NCBI GenBank assembly: GCA_027922465.2
Contig: BQMF02000287.1
Location: forward strand, 62,001-126,000
Reading direction: 5' to 3'
DNA from: Turritopsis dohrnii
Lineage: Eukaryota > Cnidaria > Hydrozoa > Anthoathecata > Oceaniidae
DNA length: 64,000 bases
Part shown: one piece after another, positions 34,701-45,800 of the stretch
How the letters are laid out: the number at the start of each line of letters is the position of its first letter
Position numbering within the stretch: position 1 is the stretch's first letter
Made by a program: the position numbers and the translations under genes
The notes under the pieces: model-generated
The model's database searches: none
Seen by the model: only the letters and a program-made list of their open reading frames with translations
Told to the model about the DNA's origin: nothing

Positions 34701-37700
34701 GGTGCTAATATAGCCACCCTGACTTCAATAGCGATAGTTTATTGGCTGATTTTCGCCATGCCATGTGATCGTCCACAAAACGTTTTAAAAATGGCAGCGA
34801 AAGAACGTGTGTAGTTTGCTAAAAGTTTCTTTGATGGAAATATGGCTTATATAAAGAATTGCATTACTGTTGGGAACTTATCATGTTCACAAAATTAAAT
34901 TACAGTGTGGTTATTCTGTTTTTTGAAAGAAGTTTTCTTGAAGTTTAAAATATGAAAACAGTGCCAATACATGGTGTGTGGAAGAAAAGGTATTTCTTGT
35001 TTTATTTTTGCTCCAAGCCTTTTTAAATATGAAAGACCTTCGTGTATTTTGTATGTGTATGCATGTTTGAAGTCAATTTTTAGAAGCTTTTGGATTTTTA
35101 AAGCTCAGCTTAGCTTCCTTTCAGCTCCTCCCCAACATCACCAACATATGCACTTTATACAGCTATTTATACTATATTTAGTAGCAATTTTTGGATGTAT
35201 TCTGGCTATATCAGCTTATCTCTTTTCTCCCTACGTATGTTGTATTTTTTTAACTTTTAGATTAGATATGAGCTTTAATTTCTAAGTAATTATTATTGTG
35301 ATATTTATATTTTTCATTCTGAGGAGAGATCAATATAGAAACTTTATATATTAGTTTGTGCTGCCCAAACGATATGTTGGTTACCGCCAGTATACACAAT
35401 CTTTTTATAGGATTCGTTATATTTAATGTGGTTAAATTAAAGTTTCGTATTGTGTCGATGCACTTTTTTGGAGTACGTGGGTGGCAAATATCCAGTAACA
35501 ATCATTCAGCTTATTCGTACAAAAAAACAGATCTTCATAAATGATCTCCGCGATAGCATAAAGAAAAGCCCCTTTTTTATGTTATGGTAGGCTGACTTTC
35601 TTGACGAAAACATTGTCAGTCGCATCAATATTTTTGTTTATTTAATGCTGATGCTTCTCGAGCTGAATGATGTGACTGTCTTAGTTTTGCAGGACTAGTG
35701 TGCTAGTGTTGCATTTTTGTGGCATTTTCAGCAGCAAAGCTTGCAGAAATCCTTCTGCCCGGTAGGGCATCTTGTTCTTTTTCATACTGTCCAAACCTAG
35801 CGGTTTTTTGAAATTTCGTGCGTGCATTTACATGAAACCAAAGCACCGTGCATTACATGTCAGCGAAAGATTTACAAAAGTTTCTTTGATCACTATTAAA
35901 TGGATTTTAAAGAAGATATACATATTTTAAGGTGAAAACAGAAAATATATAGAAGAAACTTATAATTATCTTGGACTGTGATCATTCTTTTCTAACTAAA
36001 AAGAAGTTCTCAACGTTTTGTAAACAGAAGAGTCAAAAGAGCTAATTAAGGTAGAAAGTACGTTTTCTTTGATATTTTATCACTTAATTGATGAAGGAAT
36101 AGATATTAATCAAATAGGTCTACATAAAACTGGGACTTTTAGTTACTTATGGTACTGATTCAATGTACTTTGGCACTTGAAAATAGATATGTTTTTCGTG
36201 TCAGTAAAGCACAGATCAGACTTTCTTATTACTTTCTACGTTTGTTAGCTATCTGTTCTGTCTTTGAACATCAGGTTTTCAAAAATCGAGTTAAAAAAAG
36301 GAAGTTATCTGTTCGAATTCATTTTCGGTTTCAAGAAATTATAATTCAAACCATGGAGGTTGTGTTTTTTGAAGAAACGAGTTTTTTTTTCTACATAAGC
36401 TCTTATAAAAAAAACGTACGTTATAAACAGCTCATGCATGTATAATTCTTTTATCTAATAAATTAAATTGCTGGTGTGCTACAATTAGACCCTATTTACA
36501 CGAGTTAGTAATTTTAAACATTATTATCGTTTATGCCTGTTTTCCACCAGTAAGATATTTCAAGAAATAACGTTTACAGAACTTTTAAGAACTTTAAGTA
36601 AAATTTAGAAAGTATTCTTGTGGCAAGTACTTTTGCTGTTACCGTTTTGCGCCATCTGGCTCTTGTTTATATCTATACTGACGTTCATGGCTTCCGTGGC
36701 ACAGTTGGTTAGTATAGTCAACTGTTAACCAAAGAGTCGGTGGTTCGACCCCATGTAGATGTTCTGAAGTCTTTTTCGAATTTTTAAATATGTCATAAAA
36801 TATTTCGATTTTGGATTTTTGCAAAAGCAAGAAATACATTACAACCGGCTTTGGTTTCTCTCCTCCGTTTTTTTGTTACTGTCTAAACCTAGCGGTTTTT
36901 ACATTACAGATACATGTAGTTCTGTGGCGCAGTTGGCTAGTTACTCGGCTGTTAACCGAAAGGTCGGTGGTTCGAACCCGCTTAGATCGACATTTTTTTG
37001 TCAAATTTCATAAATGTCATAACATTTTTCATTTTTCATGCTTCAACAGATTTTGCAGAAATCTTTCTGCCCGTAAGGGCATCTTGTTATAAGTTTCTTC
37101 TATATGTTTTCTGTTTTCACCTTAAAATATGTATATCTTCTTTAAAATCCATTTAATATTGATCAAAGAAACTTTTGTAAATCTTTCGCTGACATGCAAT
37201 GCACGGTGCTTTGGCTTCATGTAAATGCATGCACGAAATTTCAAAAAACCACTAGGCTTGGACAGTATGAAAAAGAAAAACCAAAGCCGGTTGTAATAGC
37301 TTTCTTGCTTTCGCAGAAATCGAATAAAAATTGTTAAAGTAACGTTATTTTAAAAAGAACAACGTTATAAACGTTATAACGTTATAAATAACTAAAATAA
37401 TGACTTGTTATTGAAATCCCCTGGAGTTTGGCATAGTAGTTTTATGACCCAGTTGTATCCAATACAGTTTTTGTGTTGTTTTTAGCAAGAGGATGACAGT
37501 TAATTGTCAAATGTTCTTTTATATTTTAAATTCTTTCAAATTTTGTTCACAGTGTTGAAAATTTTAGTTTTTGTTTTTATTTGTTATCAGCATTCAGGAG
37601 ATTTCAAGCACATACTATCTTGCAACCGTTACTTATAAAGGCGAAAGCATTGCATGATGGAACCCTTTAACACAGGAGCTTTTCTCTTTTCAGATTGGGA

Positions 37701-39682
37701 CGAGTATTATGCTGGTGATGATAGCGATTTATACAAGTCGTATTTTGACACATCAGATGGGTAAGTTCACAAACATTTGATCTTCTTCTTCTTATTATGA
37801 GAGTTGGAGTTTTCTTGGCTGGTCAGTTTAGATGAAGGGAAGACTTGTTCTATGATAACTTAATCAAGCAGAAAGAATTTCAGTGATGGAGATTTTAATG
37901 GTCATGTTGGAAGAAGTGGAGATAACTTTGATAGTTTACATGAAGGATAGGGATGTAAGTATGGAGAAAAGAAGGAAAGAAAAACAACCTTGAGTTTTGT
38001 CCAGTCATGTTAGTGGGTCATAGTAGTTGATACGTTCCTTTAGGATGCAAGATGACCATTTAAGTCAGTGATGAGCCTGGAAGAACCAAAAGTGATTTTC
38101 CAAAAGAATGTGAAGGTTGTATCTAGTGATGAAGTTAACGTGAAGGAAAGGAACATACTTTATAAGGTTAAAGGTTAAAGAAAATGAAAAGTGATAAGAA
38201 GACGTTTATTACACGGCGAAAGACTTTCCTGAAAACTGTATGAAAGTAATGTAAAAAGAAATTGCACTGTAGACCTCAACATCTGTTGGAGGTTATGGAA
38301 AGGTTCTGAAAATGCAGCAGGAAGAACTTGTGGCTGGAATGAAGGTCCATCCACCTATGGAGATAACCCAGTGAAACAGTAACGTGGATAGTATTCTTGG
38401 AGAATGTGTAGTGTAATGTGAGGTAAGGCAGAAAGAGACCTAAGAGAAGGCTAGAAGAGTGTTAGAAATTACGAGTATTGGCTATAGTGTATCACAAGTA
38501 GGTCCTGTGTATAGTTCTGCTGTTCTGATGGACAGGCATACGGCAGTTAGGAAGATGGAGAATTGGCTAAAGAAGGCTGAACGCTGGAATAAGTTCTGGG
38601 AGTTGTTACTTTTGTTTTATTGAAGAGTAGTTGAAGGGAAAGTTTTTTCAGACACTTGTGTATGCTGTGTTTTGTAGTGAGATCTGCCAGTTCAGAAAGA
38701 AGAGGTTAAGTGTTTGGAAAGAAATTACGTCAGGATGATAGGGTGCATGTGCGGGTTAGCTTAAGTGATTGAATAGTTCTTTTGGACTTGAGGAACAGAT
38801 TTCAGTGATAAATAGCTTATGAGAATGTACACAACATTAGAGACTGTGATGATTTCGTCATATGGAATGAGTGAAAGTTGACCTAGTAAATGCAGGGATA
38901 TTTCAGTTTATGAAAGGTTGGGAATGGGTCGGCCTCACAAGACTTGGGAGTGAAGTAGTTCGGAAAGATTTGGGCGAAAAGTCAGATAGGAAAAAGCTAA
39001 GGATATGGAAGTGTGACAGATGTCATCAGACAACCATAGAGATTTACTCTAGATATTCTACATAGTAAATGCAGAGATATTACAGTTGATGAAGGTTTAG
39101 AAAGGCACTGGCGTCGGAAGACTTGGAGAGAAAGGGTCAGAAAGGATAGGCGTCAGAAGACTTAAGGAGTCAGAAAGGATAGGCGTCAGAAGACTTGGAG
39201 AGAAGGAGTCAGAAAGGATAGGCGTCAGAAGACTTGGAAAGAAGGAGTCAGAAAGGATATAGCTGAGGATAGGGTAGTATCCGTCAACTCGTGAAACCAT
39301 GGAAAGTTGTATAATGATGATGATGGGAGTGATCATCTGAAGACCTGTATTTATGAATTCCTAAACATACTAGGGGAAAGTAATGCTGTATATGCTAATC
39401 GCAGGTCGGTTGACTTTAATTAAACAAGGCAAAAGATCTACGTTTATTATTGCTCTTGGACAATTCCAGTTCTATTTGATTATGCACTAATAATTTTATT
39501 TACTTTGGAATGGAAACAGGACTTAAAGAATGCTTTAGTAAATAATGATGTGCATGTCAACCTTGCGATTTAGCTCATGGAGATGGCAGGATTTTTAAAG
39601 TCAGTTAAATTTCTTTAGGCTTGATGAAGACCAATATGATGATGCTTACGAGGAGTTTTTGAAAATCTCGGGCCAAGTGTAA
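21824..39682 (+). CDS. PAIP1: Polyadenylate-binding protein-interacting protein 1 (PAIP1); 10 exons
   Basis: Ten exons join with matching phases into 456 codons plus a stop: 21824-21929, 25561-26093, 26547-26662, 27098-27215, 27543-27653, 29803-29909, 31444-31558, 31854-31887, 37694-37760, 39619-39682. Order of parts: an RG-rich start (TTGRGRGRG), an acidic segment (~40-100), a PAM2-type motif with the A-x-E-F-x-P core (HAKEFIPAF, ~136-144), an MIF4G-like helical region (~155-365), and an acidic C-terminus (DEDQYDDAYEEFLKIS) like the second PABP-binding site of vertebrate PAIP1. Vertebrate PAIP1 is of similar length (479 aa in human). The family bridges PABP and the eIF4A/eIF3 machinery to promote translation in the cytoplasm. 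Exon 2 has two in-frame acceptors 6 nt apart (TAGCTCTAG). Most intron length is transposon DNA. Confidence 0.9.
22725..22753. repeat. Poly(T) tract of 29
   Basis: 29 consecutive T residues directly left of the transposon that begins at 22773, in PAIP1 intron 1. It may be the tail of an antisense retroposed sequence, but no body was recognised. Confidence 0.9.
22773..25452. mobile_element. DNA transposon with ~45-bp inverted repeats in PAIP1 intron 1
   Basis: Left end CCGTCTACGTGCCTAATTAC and right end (reverse complement) CCGTCTTCGTGCCTAATTAC continue as near-identical inverted repeats through CAGCCTTCGTAATTACGGAC. No clear target duplication and no transposase ORF are visible. Most of its interior is another element (23172-25158), so the original was about 700 bp. 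Confidence 0.75.
23172..25158. mobile_element. TTAA-flanked element nested in the previous one
   Basis: The ends AGGGAAATTAAGCCTT / AAGGCTTAATTTCCCT are inverted and flanked by TTAA on both sides (23168-23171, 25159-25162). TTAA targets are characteristic of piggyBac and Kolobok superfamilies. No long ORF remains. The interior includes further inverted pieces such as GACGTCACAGAGCGA near 23335 and TCTGTGACGTCATG near 24985, so subterminal repeats may extend inward. Confidence 0.75.
27745..29394. mobile_element. DNA transposon with TTACCGGTAA-rich subterminal regions in PAIP1 intron 5
   Basis: Inverted ends ATTTGTGAC(T/C)GTCCATGGG extend through AAAAAAAGTACATT. Inside both ends are 100-200 bp made of variants of TTACCGGTAA and TTACCGATAA, palindromic and repeated about a dozen times per side. 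No target duplication could be fixed because the outermost bases (ATTT/AAAT) are ambiguous. The middle carries only short ORFs with no recognisable transposase. Confidence 0.75.
30300..30865. mobile_element. Possible diverged MITE in PAIP1 intron 6
   Basis: GGGGGGTAATACAGG near 30303 is matched inverted by CCTGTATAACCCCC near 30847. Just inside lie related TTTGAATTTGGGC pieces at 30318 and 30789, in the same orientation. Flanks show no clear target duplication. Confidence 0.35.
32774..35775 (+). repeat. Two tandem, same-orientation copies of a ~1.2-1.8-kb repeat
   Basis: Copy 1 runs about 32774-34534 and copy 2 about 34535-35775. Both start GGATTTCTGCGTAAGCAAG, pass through GCCGATTTCTACGAAAGGGTGC-like sequence and an AGCTCAGCT(C/T)AG segment, then AATCATTCAGCTT. 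Both end with GCAGAAATCCTTCTGCCC and the hairpin TGCCCGATAGGGCA, followed by TCTTGTT. At 34525-34540 the end of copy 1 abuts the start of copy 2 without spacer. No protein is recognised. The shared ends are also the ends of the tRNA-Asn-like element, so both belong to one element family. Confidence 0.65.
35776..36040 (+). repeat. Copy of the tRNA-Asn-like family body (no tRNA part)
   Basis: The segment from ACTGTCCAAACCTAGCGG through GTCAGCGAAAGATTTAC to AAGTTCTCAACGTTTTG also appears on the other strand at about 37090-37325 and 3990-4275. It is a truncated or alternative version of the dispersed element. Confidence 0.6.
37861..39340 (+). pseudogene. Decayed LINE-type retrotransposon in the last PAIP1 intron
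   Basis: At 37888-37935 the + strand encodes GDFNGHVGRSGDNFDS, matching the GDFNGHVG signature of the apurinic-type endonuclease of LINEs. After many stops, 38871-39000 encodes MKVDLVN... and then VVRKDLGEKSDRKKLRIW, like the region downstream of LINE reverse transcriptases (consensus of the kind TWREVVRKDL). The catalytic reverse transcriptase core is missing. The element lies in the same orientation as PAIP1 and ends in a 39-bp tandem repeat. Confidence 0.65.
39109..39262 (+). repeat. 39-bp tandem repeat, ~4 copies
   Basis: The unit reads GGCGTCAGAAGACTTGGAGA followed by GAAGGAGTCAGAAAGGATA. The second copy is shortened. It sits at the 3' end of the LINE remnant and may have arisen by local amplification of its 3' coding end. 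Confidence 0.85.
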
Positions 39683-40041
39683 CTGGGGTTTTAGAGATGG
39701 TGCGAGGTATATACCGTTGCCACAAAGTTGCTTTTCAGTCAAAACTTCGTCTGTCGTTCGATTTCTCTGGCCAACCAATCAATGGAGTTTAACTATTTTT
39801 CGAAATTACTGATTGGCTTCTGCTGTTCAATACTTCAACATGGTGCACTGGTTGTAATTTCAAATATGTTGTGATAACAACTGGACCTTTTAGAGACGTT
39901 CTAGCACATTAAGCAGATGCCATGAAGATTGTTGGAGTGATTCTATTGGTTGCAAATTGTCTTGGCTTTAAGTGTTACGCAGATGCGTTGTATAAGAGAT
40001 AGTATTTTTATTCTGTTCAAATAGCTAAAGTATGTCACAAA

Positions 40042-40161
40042 CCTGGTGGGCAAGATCGTCGAAAAATCACTGCGATGAAGGGCATTTTCATTGAAATAGT
40101 GTGTATGTTTCTATGGAAATACACTTCTTCGCAGTGATTTTTCAACAAATTTGCCCACTGG
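40042..40161. mobile_element. Best-preserved copy of a hairpin MITE family
   Basis: The 120 bp fold back on themselves from end to end, with CCTGGTGGGCAA at the left and TTGCCCACTGG at the right. The stem continues through ATCACTGCGATGAAG / CTTCTTCGCAGTGAT. Diverged or partial copies occur near 1145-1245, 3285-3315, 4575-4650, 8600-8680, 30070-30185, 41590-41680 and 41875-41910. No coding capacity. Confidence 0.8.
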
Positions 40162-40385
40162 AAGGTTTTCTGCTGGCTGTAGTTTTATTGTTATGCTCAA
40201 AAACCAAACGGTGGAGAACATAAGAAGACTTACTAGATATTAGTGGAGAGCGAAATGGCGAGCACCTCTGTAGATGGGAAATAAGCTACACTGCTCTCAT
40301 GGAACATCCATTTGCTCGCCTCGTTTATTTGTCTCCAGGTTTTTACTATTTATGTAAGTTTCTAACATTTCCTCAAGTCTAAAGA

Positions 40386-40475
40386 TGACCATGATAGTAT
40401 ACGATCGACCATGATAGTAGTATACGATCGACCATGATAGTATACGATCGACCATGATAGTATACATTAACCATG
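40386..40475. repeat. 20-bp tandem repeat, ~4 copies
   Basis: The unit is ACCATGATAGTATACGATCG. One copy has a 3-base TAG insertion and the last copy diverges into ATTAACCATG. Confidence 0.9.
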
Positions 40476-41424
40476 TGAAGTTTGTCTGGGTCAGTGAGAG
40501 AAGAGAGGTCGTCGAGTTTTGTCTCGCTATTTCATGCATATTTCAGAAGAAAAGATGTTTATTGCGAACGTTTTTTTTTTTTTCAGAAAACGCTAGCCTG
40601 GAAACCCTGTTGCGAAATACACGGTTGTTTTTTTTATTAGAACCCAGTTTATAAGAACATTTAGGCTGAAATTCGGCAAAAAATTAAGAACATCGTAAGA
40701 ACATGCCCAGCCTCGAAGTTAAAAAATTAGAACATGAAATTGAGACATAAATCATTTAAAAGATAAAATATTTTTACATTTTCTAAGTAATCGGAAAAAT
40801 GCGTACAAAAAGTTCCTACAGCAACACCACTTCTACACCATCAAACTTTCACCTGGCGTGGAGAACTTTTCTCCTATTATAAATAGTGCTATTATAAAGG
40901 CGCAATTTTTTTTTTCTTCAGATATTTGATTTCGTATTAAGAACGTCAATAAGAACATCTGAGGCTCAAATTTACTGAAAAAATAAGCACATTCAGGCTC
41001 AGCCAAAATTAAGGTGTTCTAATAAAAAAAAAAACGTGTAAATAGCTGTTAGTCTGTGTTGGAGAGGTTTTTTAGGGAAAGATTTTTGTTATTAACACGG
41101 CGGTTGAAGAAAGCACGTTTATTCTTTTAAATGTCGGTGTCATGTGACTACCTCATGAAAATCATTCGTGAATCATTTGATTTGTTTTAAAAACCTTATG
41201 GAACAACCTGGAGACACGATCTCTCGTCTTTTTGATGACGCTACGATTGCAAGGGACTCTGGGATCTAGGATTGATTCTAACGTAATATTGAAAGATTTT
41301 TTCATGTGTCATATTTTTTAGTAGAAAGCTTTATATCTATAAAAATTCTGTAATATAATGCAAGTATATCTTCTCTGTTTTTTCAGGTTCGTCCATGCAG
41401 GATATCATTGAGCTTTTATTTTTG

Positions 41425-41870
41425 ACCAGCATGTCGCCATTTCCCACCTCTATCTGGATGACGTCATTTTTGTTTCAACTCAAGGAAATTCTCTCCGTAC
41501 ACAATAGACCTTTCTCGTTTTAAACACCGTGTTACTGTCTCACCGTGTTCTTGTTTTGCTATAGACTCCGGAAAGCAATTGTTAATATGGGCAAATTTGT
41601 TGAATAATTACTGCGAAGGAGTGCATCTTTGTAGAAATATAATCACTAGTTCAGTAATAATGCTCTTCTTGACGATCCGTGTCTTTATGGACAGCTTTAT
41701 ACGGCTGCATTTGGACCACTCCACCACCTCCTCCATCTGGATGACGTCATTTCTGTTACAACCCAAGAAAACTCCTGCGTATACAATAGCCTTTCTCGAA
41801 TTTCGTTTTGAACACCATGTTACTGTCACACTGGTTCTTGTTTGGCTATATTTGACTCTGCAAAGATGAC
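41425..41870. repeat. Direct duplication, ~283-bp offset
   Basis: ATCTGGATGACGTCATTT occurs at 41452 and again at 41735. The flanks (AGCTTTAT...CACC upstream and ACAATAG(A)CCTTTCTCG...GTGTTACTGTC downstream) also match at the same offset. Hairpin-MITE sequence lies between and after the copies, which suggests duplication together with the MITE. No coding role is apparent. Confidence 0.65.
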
Positions 41871-41931
41871 GGTGGGCACATTTGTTGAATAATCACTGCG
41901 AAGGAGTGTATATATTAATATTTGCTAATAT

Positions 41932-42250
41932 GGCACCGTAGTATAGCGGTTATCACTCTCGGAATTCATGCGAGAGATCGGGGTTCAATTCCCCTTGGCG
42001 GCGATTCACCATGCGCGAGTGAATGTACCATAGTGCCGGGTCGACCCATGCCATGTGAGGGAAATTGGGTAGATGATACATCGTGTGTTGCAGGAGGTTA
42101 TCCAGAAGAGCATAGGCCCTTGGTTGGGTTTGTGTCACTCATGAGAATGTCAAATACTTCCAACCTAAGCCATGGCCCCTCCTGGAAAACAGATGCAATA
42201 GCAACTGAGTGTGGCCAGCCACGTAAACATAATACCTAATACCTAAAAAA
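41932..42250 (+). repeat. tRNA-Glu-derived SINE, uninterrupted copy
   Basis: This copy starts GGCACCGTAGTATAGCGG, has B box GGTTCAATTCC, and an anticodon arm CTCGG/GCGAG with a 7-base loop AATTCAT (anticodon TTC). The ~200-bp body is followed by a short AATACCT repeat tail. It provides the empty site for the MITE seen in the 20178 copy. The region does not close into a normal tRNA acceptor stem, so it is a retroposon and not a tRNA gene. Confidence 0.85.
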
Positions 42251-42829
42251 TATTTGCTTCAATGGAGCAGCGATAGCGAGCGCAGCAGGATGCTCATAAA
42301 TTCCATGCAAGGAAAGTTGTATGAACGTCCTTCAAAGTTTTGATGATATACTGCCTTCTCACACAGTGTGACAGAGTTTATTACAAAGTTTTTTAAGTGT
42401 TGTTGCAGCAGATATGGTAGTTAAGATTGGCGTTTAATGCTGAACAAATTTTTATAAGTTTGGAGATTAAAGCCAGAAAACTTAGTAAATCGTTTGTAAG
42501 AACTTAATAGGAACAAATCATGTGAACCTAACTCTTATGGAATTAGTACATCGTGTAACTGGACCTTTAACCCTCTCATCAAACAAATCCATGGTGATGA
42601 ATGTGAACTAGAAGGGTGGTGTAAATACATGTACTCATAAGTTGTGATTTCATCAAATTAAAATTGGATAATGAAAAACCAGAGATGTTAGAAAAACGAC
42701 AAAACAACATCAGTGACGCCTTTTGAAGCTTTTATTGTGACCGGTTACATAATTTAACATAATTATAATACATTTGTACTTGAGAAATCGAAAGTCATAC
42801 AAAAGGGTTGAATGTATTCAAATGTGACG
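42251..42829. other. Intergenic, nothing recognised
   Basis: No ORF with a domain, no clear inverted repeat and no tandem repeat could be supported between the SINE tail and the first degenerate satellite units. Confidence 0.5.
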
Positions 42830-45800
42830 TTGGAATCGTTCATAATGAACAGAAAAGATACTTCAACAGGAACACATAACGCTATCACGGAGAATAAGGA
42901 GTTCAGCGGGAGCCCATAACACGTCACAATGACACAGCAGGAGAGAACCATCCCTAGGAACGCATAAAAATATTGGAACAAGAGTGATTCTTCAACACGT
43001 GACCATGTTTGAACGGGAGTGGTACTTCAGCAGGAACGCATCACGTGACCATGCTTGAACTGGAGTGGTACTTCAGCAGGAACGCATAACGTGACCATCT
43101 TTGAACGGGAGTGGTACTTCAGCAGAAACGCATCACGTGACCATGCTTGAACTGGAGTGGTACTTCAGCAGAAACGCATGACGTGACCATGCTTGAACTG
43201 GAGTGGTACTTCAGCAGGAACGCATGATGTGACCATGCTTGAACTGGAGTGGTACTTCAGCAGGAACGCATAACGTGACCATGCTTCAACGGGAGTGGCA
43301 CTTCAGCAGGAACGCATGACGTGACCATGCTTGAACTGGAGTGGTACTTCAGCAGGAACGCATAACGTGACCATGTTTGAACGGGAGTGGTACTTCAGCA
43401 GAAACGCATCACGTGACCATGCTTCAACGGGAGTGGTACTTCAGCAGGAACGCATAACGTGACCATGCTTCAACCGGAGTGGTACTTCAGCAGGAACGCA
43501 TAACGTGACCATGCTTGAACTGGAGTGGTACTTCAGCAGGAACGCATGACGTGACCATGCTTGAACGGGAGTGGTACTTCAGCAGGAACGCATCACGTGA
43601 CCATGCTTGAACTGGAGTGGTACTTCAGCAGGAACGCATGACGTGACCATGTTTGAACTGGAGTGGTACTTCAGCAGAAACGCATCACGTGACCATGCTT
43701 GAACGGGAGTGGTACTTCAGCAGGAACGCATGACGTGACCATGTTTGAACGGGAGTGGTACTTCAGCAGGAACGCATCACGTGACCATGCTTCAACGGGA
43801 GTGGCACTTCAGCAGGAACGCATGACGTGACCATGCTTGAACTGGAGTGGTACTTCAGCAGGAACGCATGACGTGACCATGCTTGAACTGGAGTGGTACT
43901 TCAGCAGGAACGCATGACGTGACCATGCTTGAACGGGAGTGGTACTTCAGCAGGAACGCATCACGTGACCATGCTTCAACGGGAGTGGTACTTCAGCAGG
44001 AACGCATGACGTGACCATGCTTCAACGGGAGTGGTACTTCAGCAGGAACGCATCACGTGACCATGCTTCAACGGGAGTGGCACTTCAGCAGGAACGCATG
44101 ACGTGACCATGCTTGAACTGGAGTGGTACTTCAGCAGGAACGCATGACGTGACCATGCTTGAACTGGAGTGGTACTTCAGCAGGAACGCATGACGTGACC
44201 ATGCTTGAACGGGAGTGGTACTTCAGCAGGAACGCATCACGTGACCATGCTTCAACGGGAGTGGTACTTCAGCAGGAACGCATGACCTGACCATGCTTGA
44301 ACGGGAGTGGTACTTCAGCAGGAACGCATCACGTGACCATGCTTCAACGGGAGTGGCACTTCAGCAGGAACGCATGACGTGACCATGCTTGAACTGGAGT
44401 GGTACTTCAGCAGGAACGCATCACGTGACCATGTTTGAACGGGAGTGGTACTTCAGCAGAAACGCATCACGTGACCATGCTTGAACTGGAGTGGTACTTC
44501 AGCAGGAACGCATGACGTGACCATGCTTGAACTGGAGTGGTACTTCAGCAGGAACGCATAACGTGACCATGTTTGAACGGGAGTGGTACTTCAGCAGAAA
44601 CGCATCACGTGACCATGCTTGAACTGGAGTGGTACTTCAGCAGGAACGCATGACGTGACCATGTTTGAACGGGAGTGGCACTTCAGCAGGAACGCATCAC
44701 GTGACCATGCTTCAACGGGAGTGGCACTTCACCAGGAACGCATGACGTGACCATGCTTGAACTGGAGTGGTACTTCAGCAGGAACGCATAACGTGACCAT
44801 GTTTGAACGGGAGTGGTACTTCAGCGGAAACGCATCACGTGACCATGCTTTAACGGGAGTGGTACTTCAGCAGGAACGCATGACGTGACCATGTTTGAAC
44901 GGGAGTGGTACTTCAGCAGGAACGCATCACGTGACCATGCTTCAAGGGGAGTGGCACTTCAGCAGGAACGCATGACGTGACCATGCTTGAACGGGAGTGG
45001 TACTTCAGCAGGAACGCATCACGTGACCATGCTTCAACGGGAGTGGTACTTCAGCAGGAACGCATAACGTGACCATGCTTGAACTGGAGTGGTACTTCAG
45101 CAGGAACGCATGACGTGACCATGCTTGAACTGGAGTGGTACTTCAGCAGGAACGCATCACGTGACCATGTTTGAACGGGAGTGGTACTTCAGCGGAAACG
45201 CATCACGTGACCATGCTTGAAGGGGAGTGGTACTTCAGCAGGAACGCATGACGTGACCATGCTTGAACTGGAGTGGTACTTCAGCAGAAACGCATCACGT
45301 GACCATGCTTGAACTGGAGTGGTACTTCAGCAGGAACGCATGACGTGACCATGTTTGAACTGGAGTGGTACTTCAGCAGAAACGCATCACGTGACCATGC
45401 TTGAACGGGAGTGGTACTTCAGCAGGAACGCATGACGTGACCATGTTTGAACGGGAGTGGTACTTCAGCAGGAACGCATCACGTGACCATGCTTCAACGG
45501 GAGTGGCACTTCAGCAGGAACGCATGACGTGACCATGCTTGAACTGGAGTGGTACTTCAGCAGGAACGCATGACGTGACCATGCTTGAACTGGAGTGGTA
45601 CTTCAGCAGAAACGCATGACGTGACCATGCTTGAACTGGAGTGGTACTTCAGCAAGAACGCATGACGTGACCATGCTTGAACTGGAGTGGTACTTCAGCA
45701 GGAACGCATGACGTGACCATGCTTGAACGGGAGTGGTACTTCAGCAGGAACGCATGACGTGACCATGCTTGAACTGGAGTGGTACTTCAGCAGGAACGCA

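Larger units (their letters stand above)
32210..37090. repeat. 4.9-kb inverted-repeat structure with ~430-bp arms carrying paired tRNA-Asn-like sequences
   Basis: The left arm (about 32210-32640, read forward) and the right arm (about 36660-37090, read in reverse complement) match nearly base for base. They share the same ends (AACAAGATGCCCTTA), the same two tRNA-Asn-like units in mirrored order, and the same linker AACCAAAGCCGGTTGTAATG. Each arm has a unit with core GGCTGTTAACCGAAAGG (32320-32385, 36919-36987) and one with AACTGTTAACCAAAG (32549-32616, 36690-36757). It lies in the 5.8-kb PAIP1 intron 8. It may be one element with long terminal inverted repeats or two oppositely inserted copies. 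Confidence 0.75.

Noticed and set aside
36919..36987. Functional tRNA-Asn gene (also 32320-32385, 32549-32616, 36690-36757, 3924-3990)
   Set aside because: The anticodon arm is good, but the acceptor stem does not pair and the sequence is embedded in repeated element flanks.
32199..37092. Similar 93-98-aa ORFs (32199-32495 minus, 36811-37092 plus) as a small gene family
   Set aside because: They are the two arms of the inverted repeat read in mirrored orientation through tRNA-like sequence. The reading frame has no other support.
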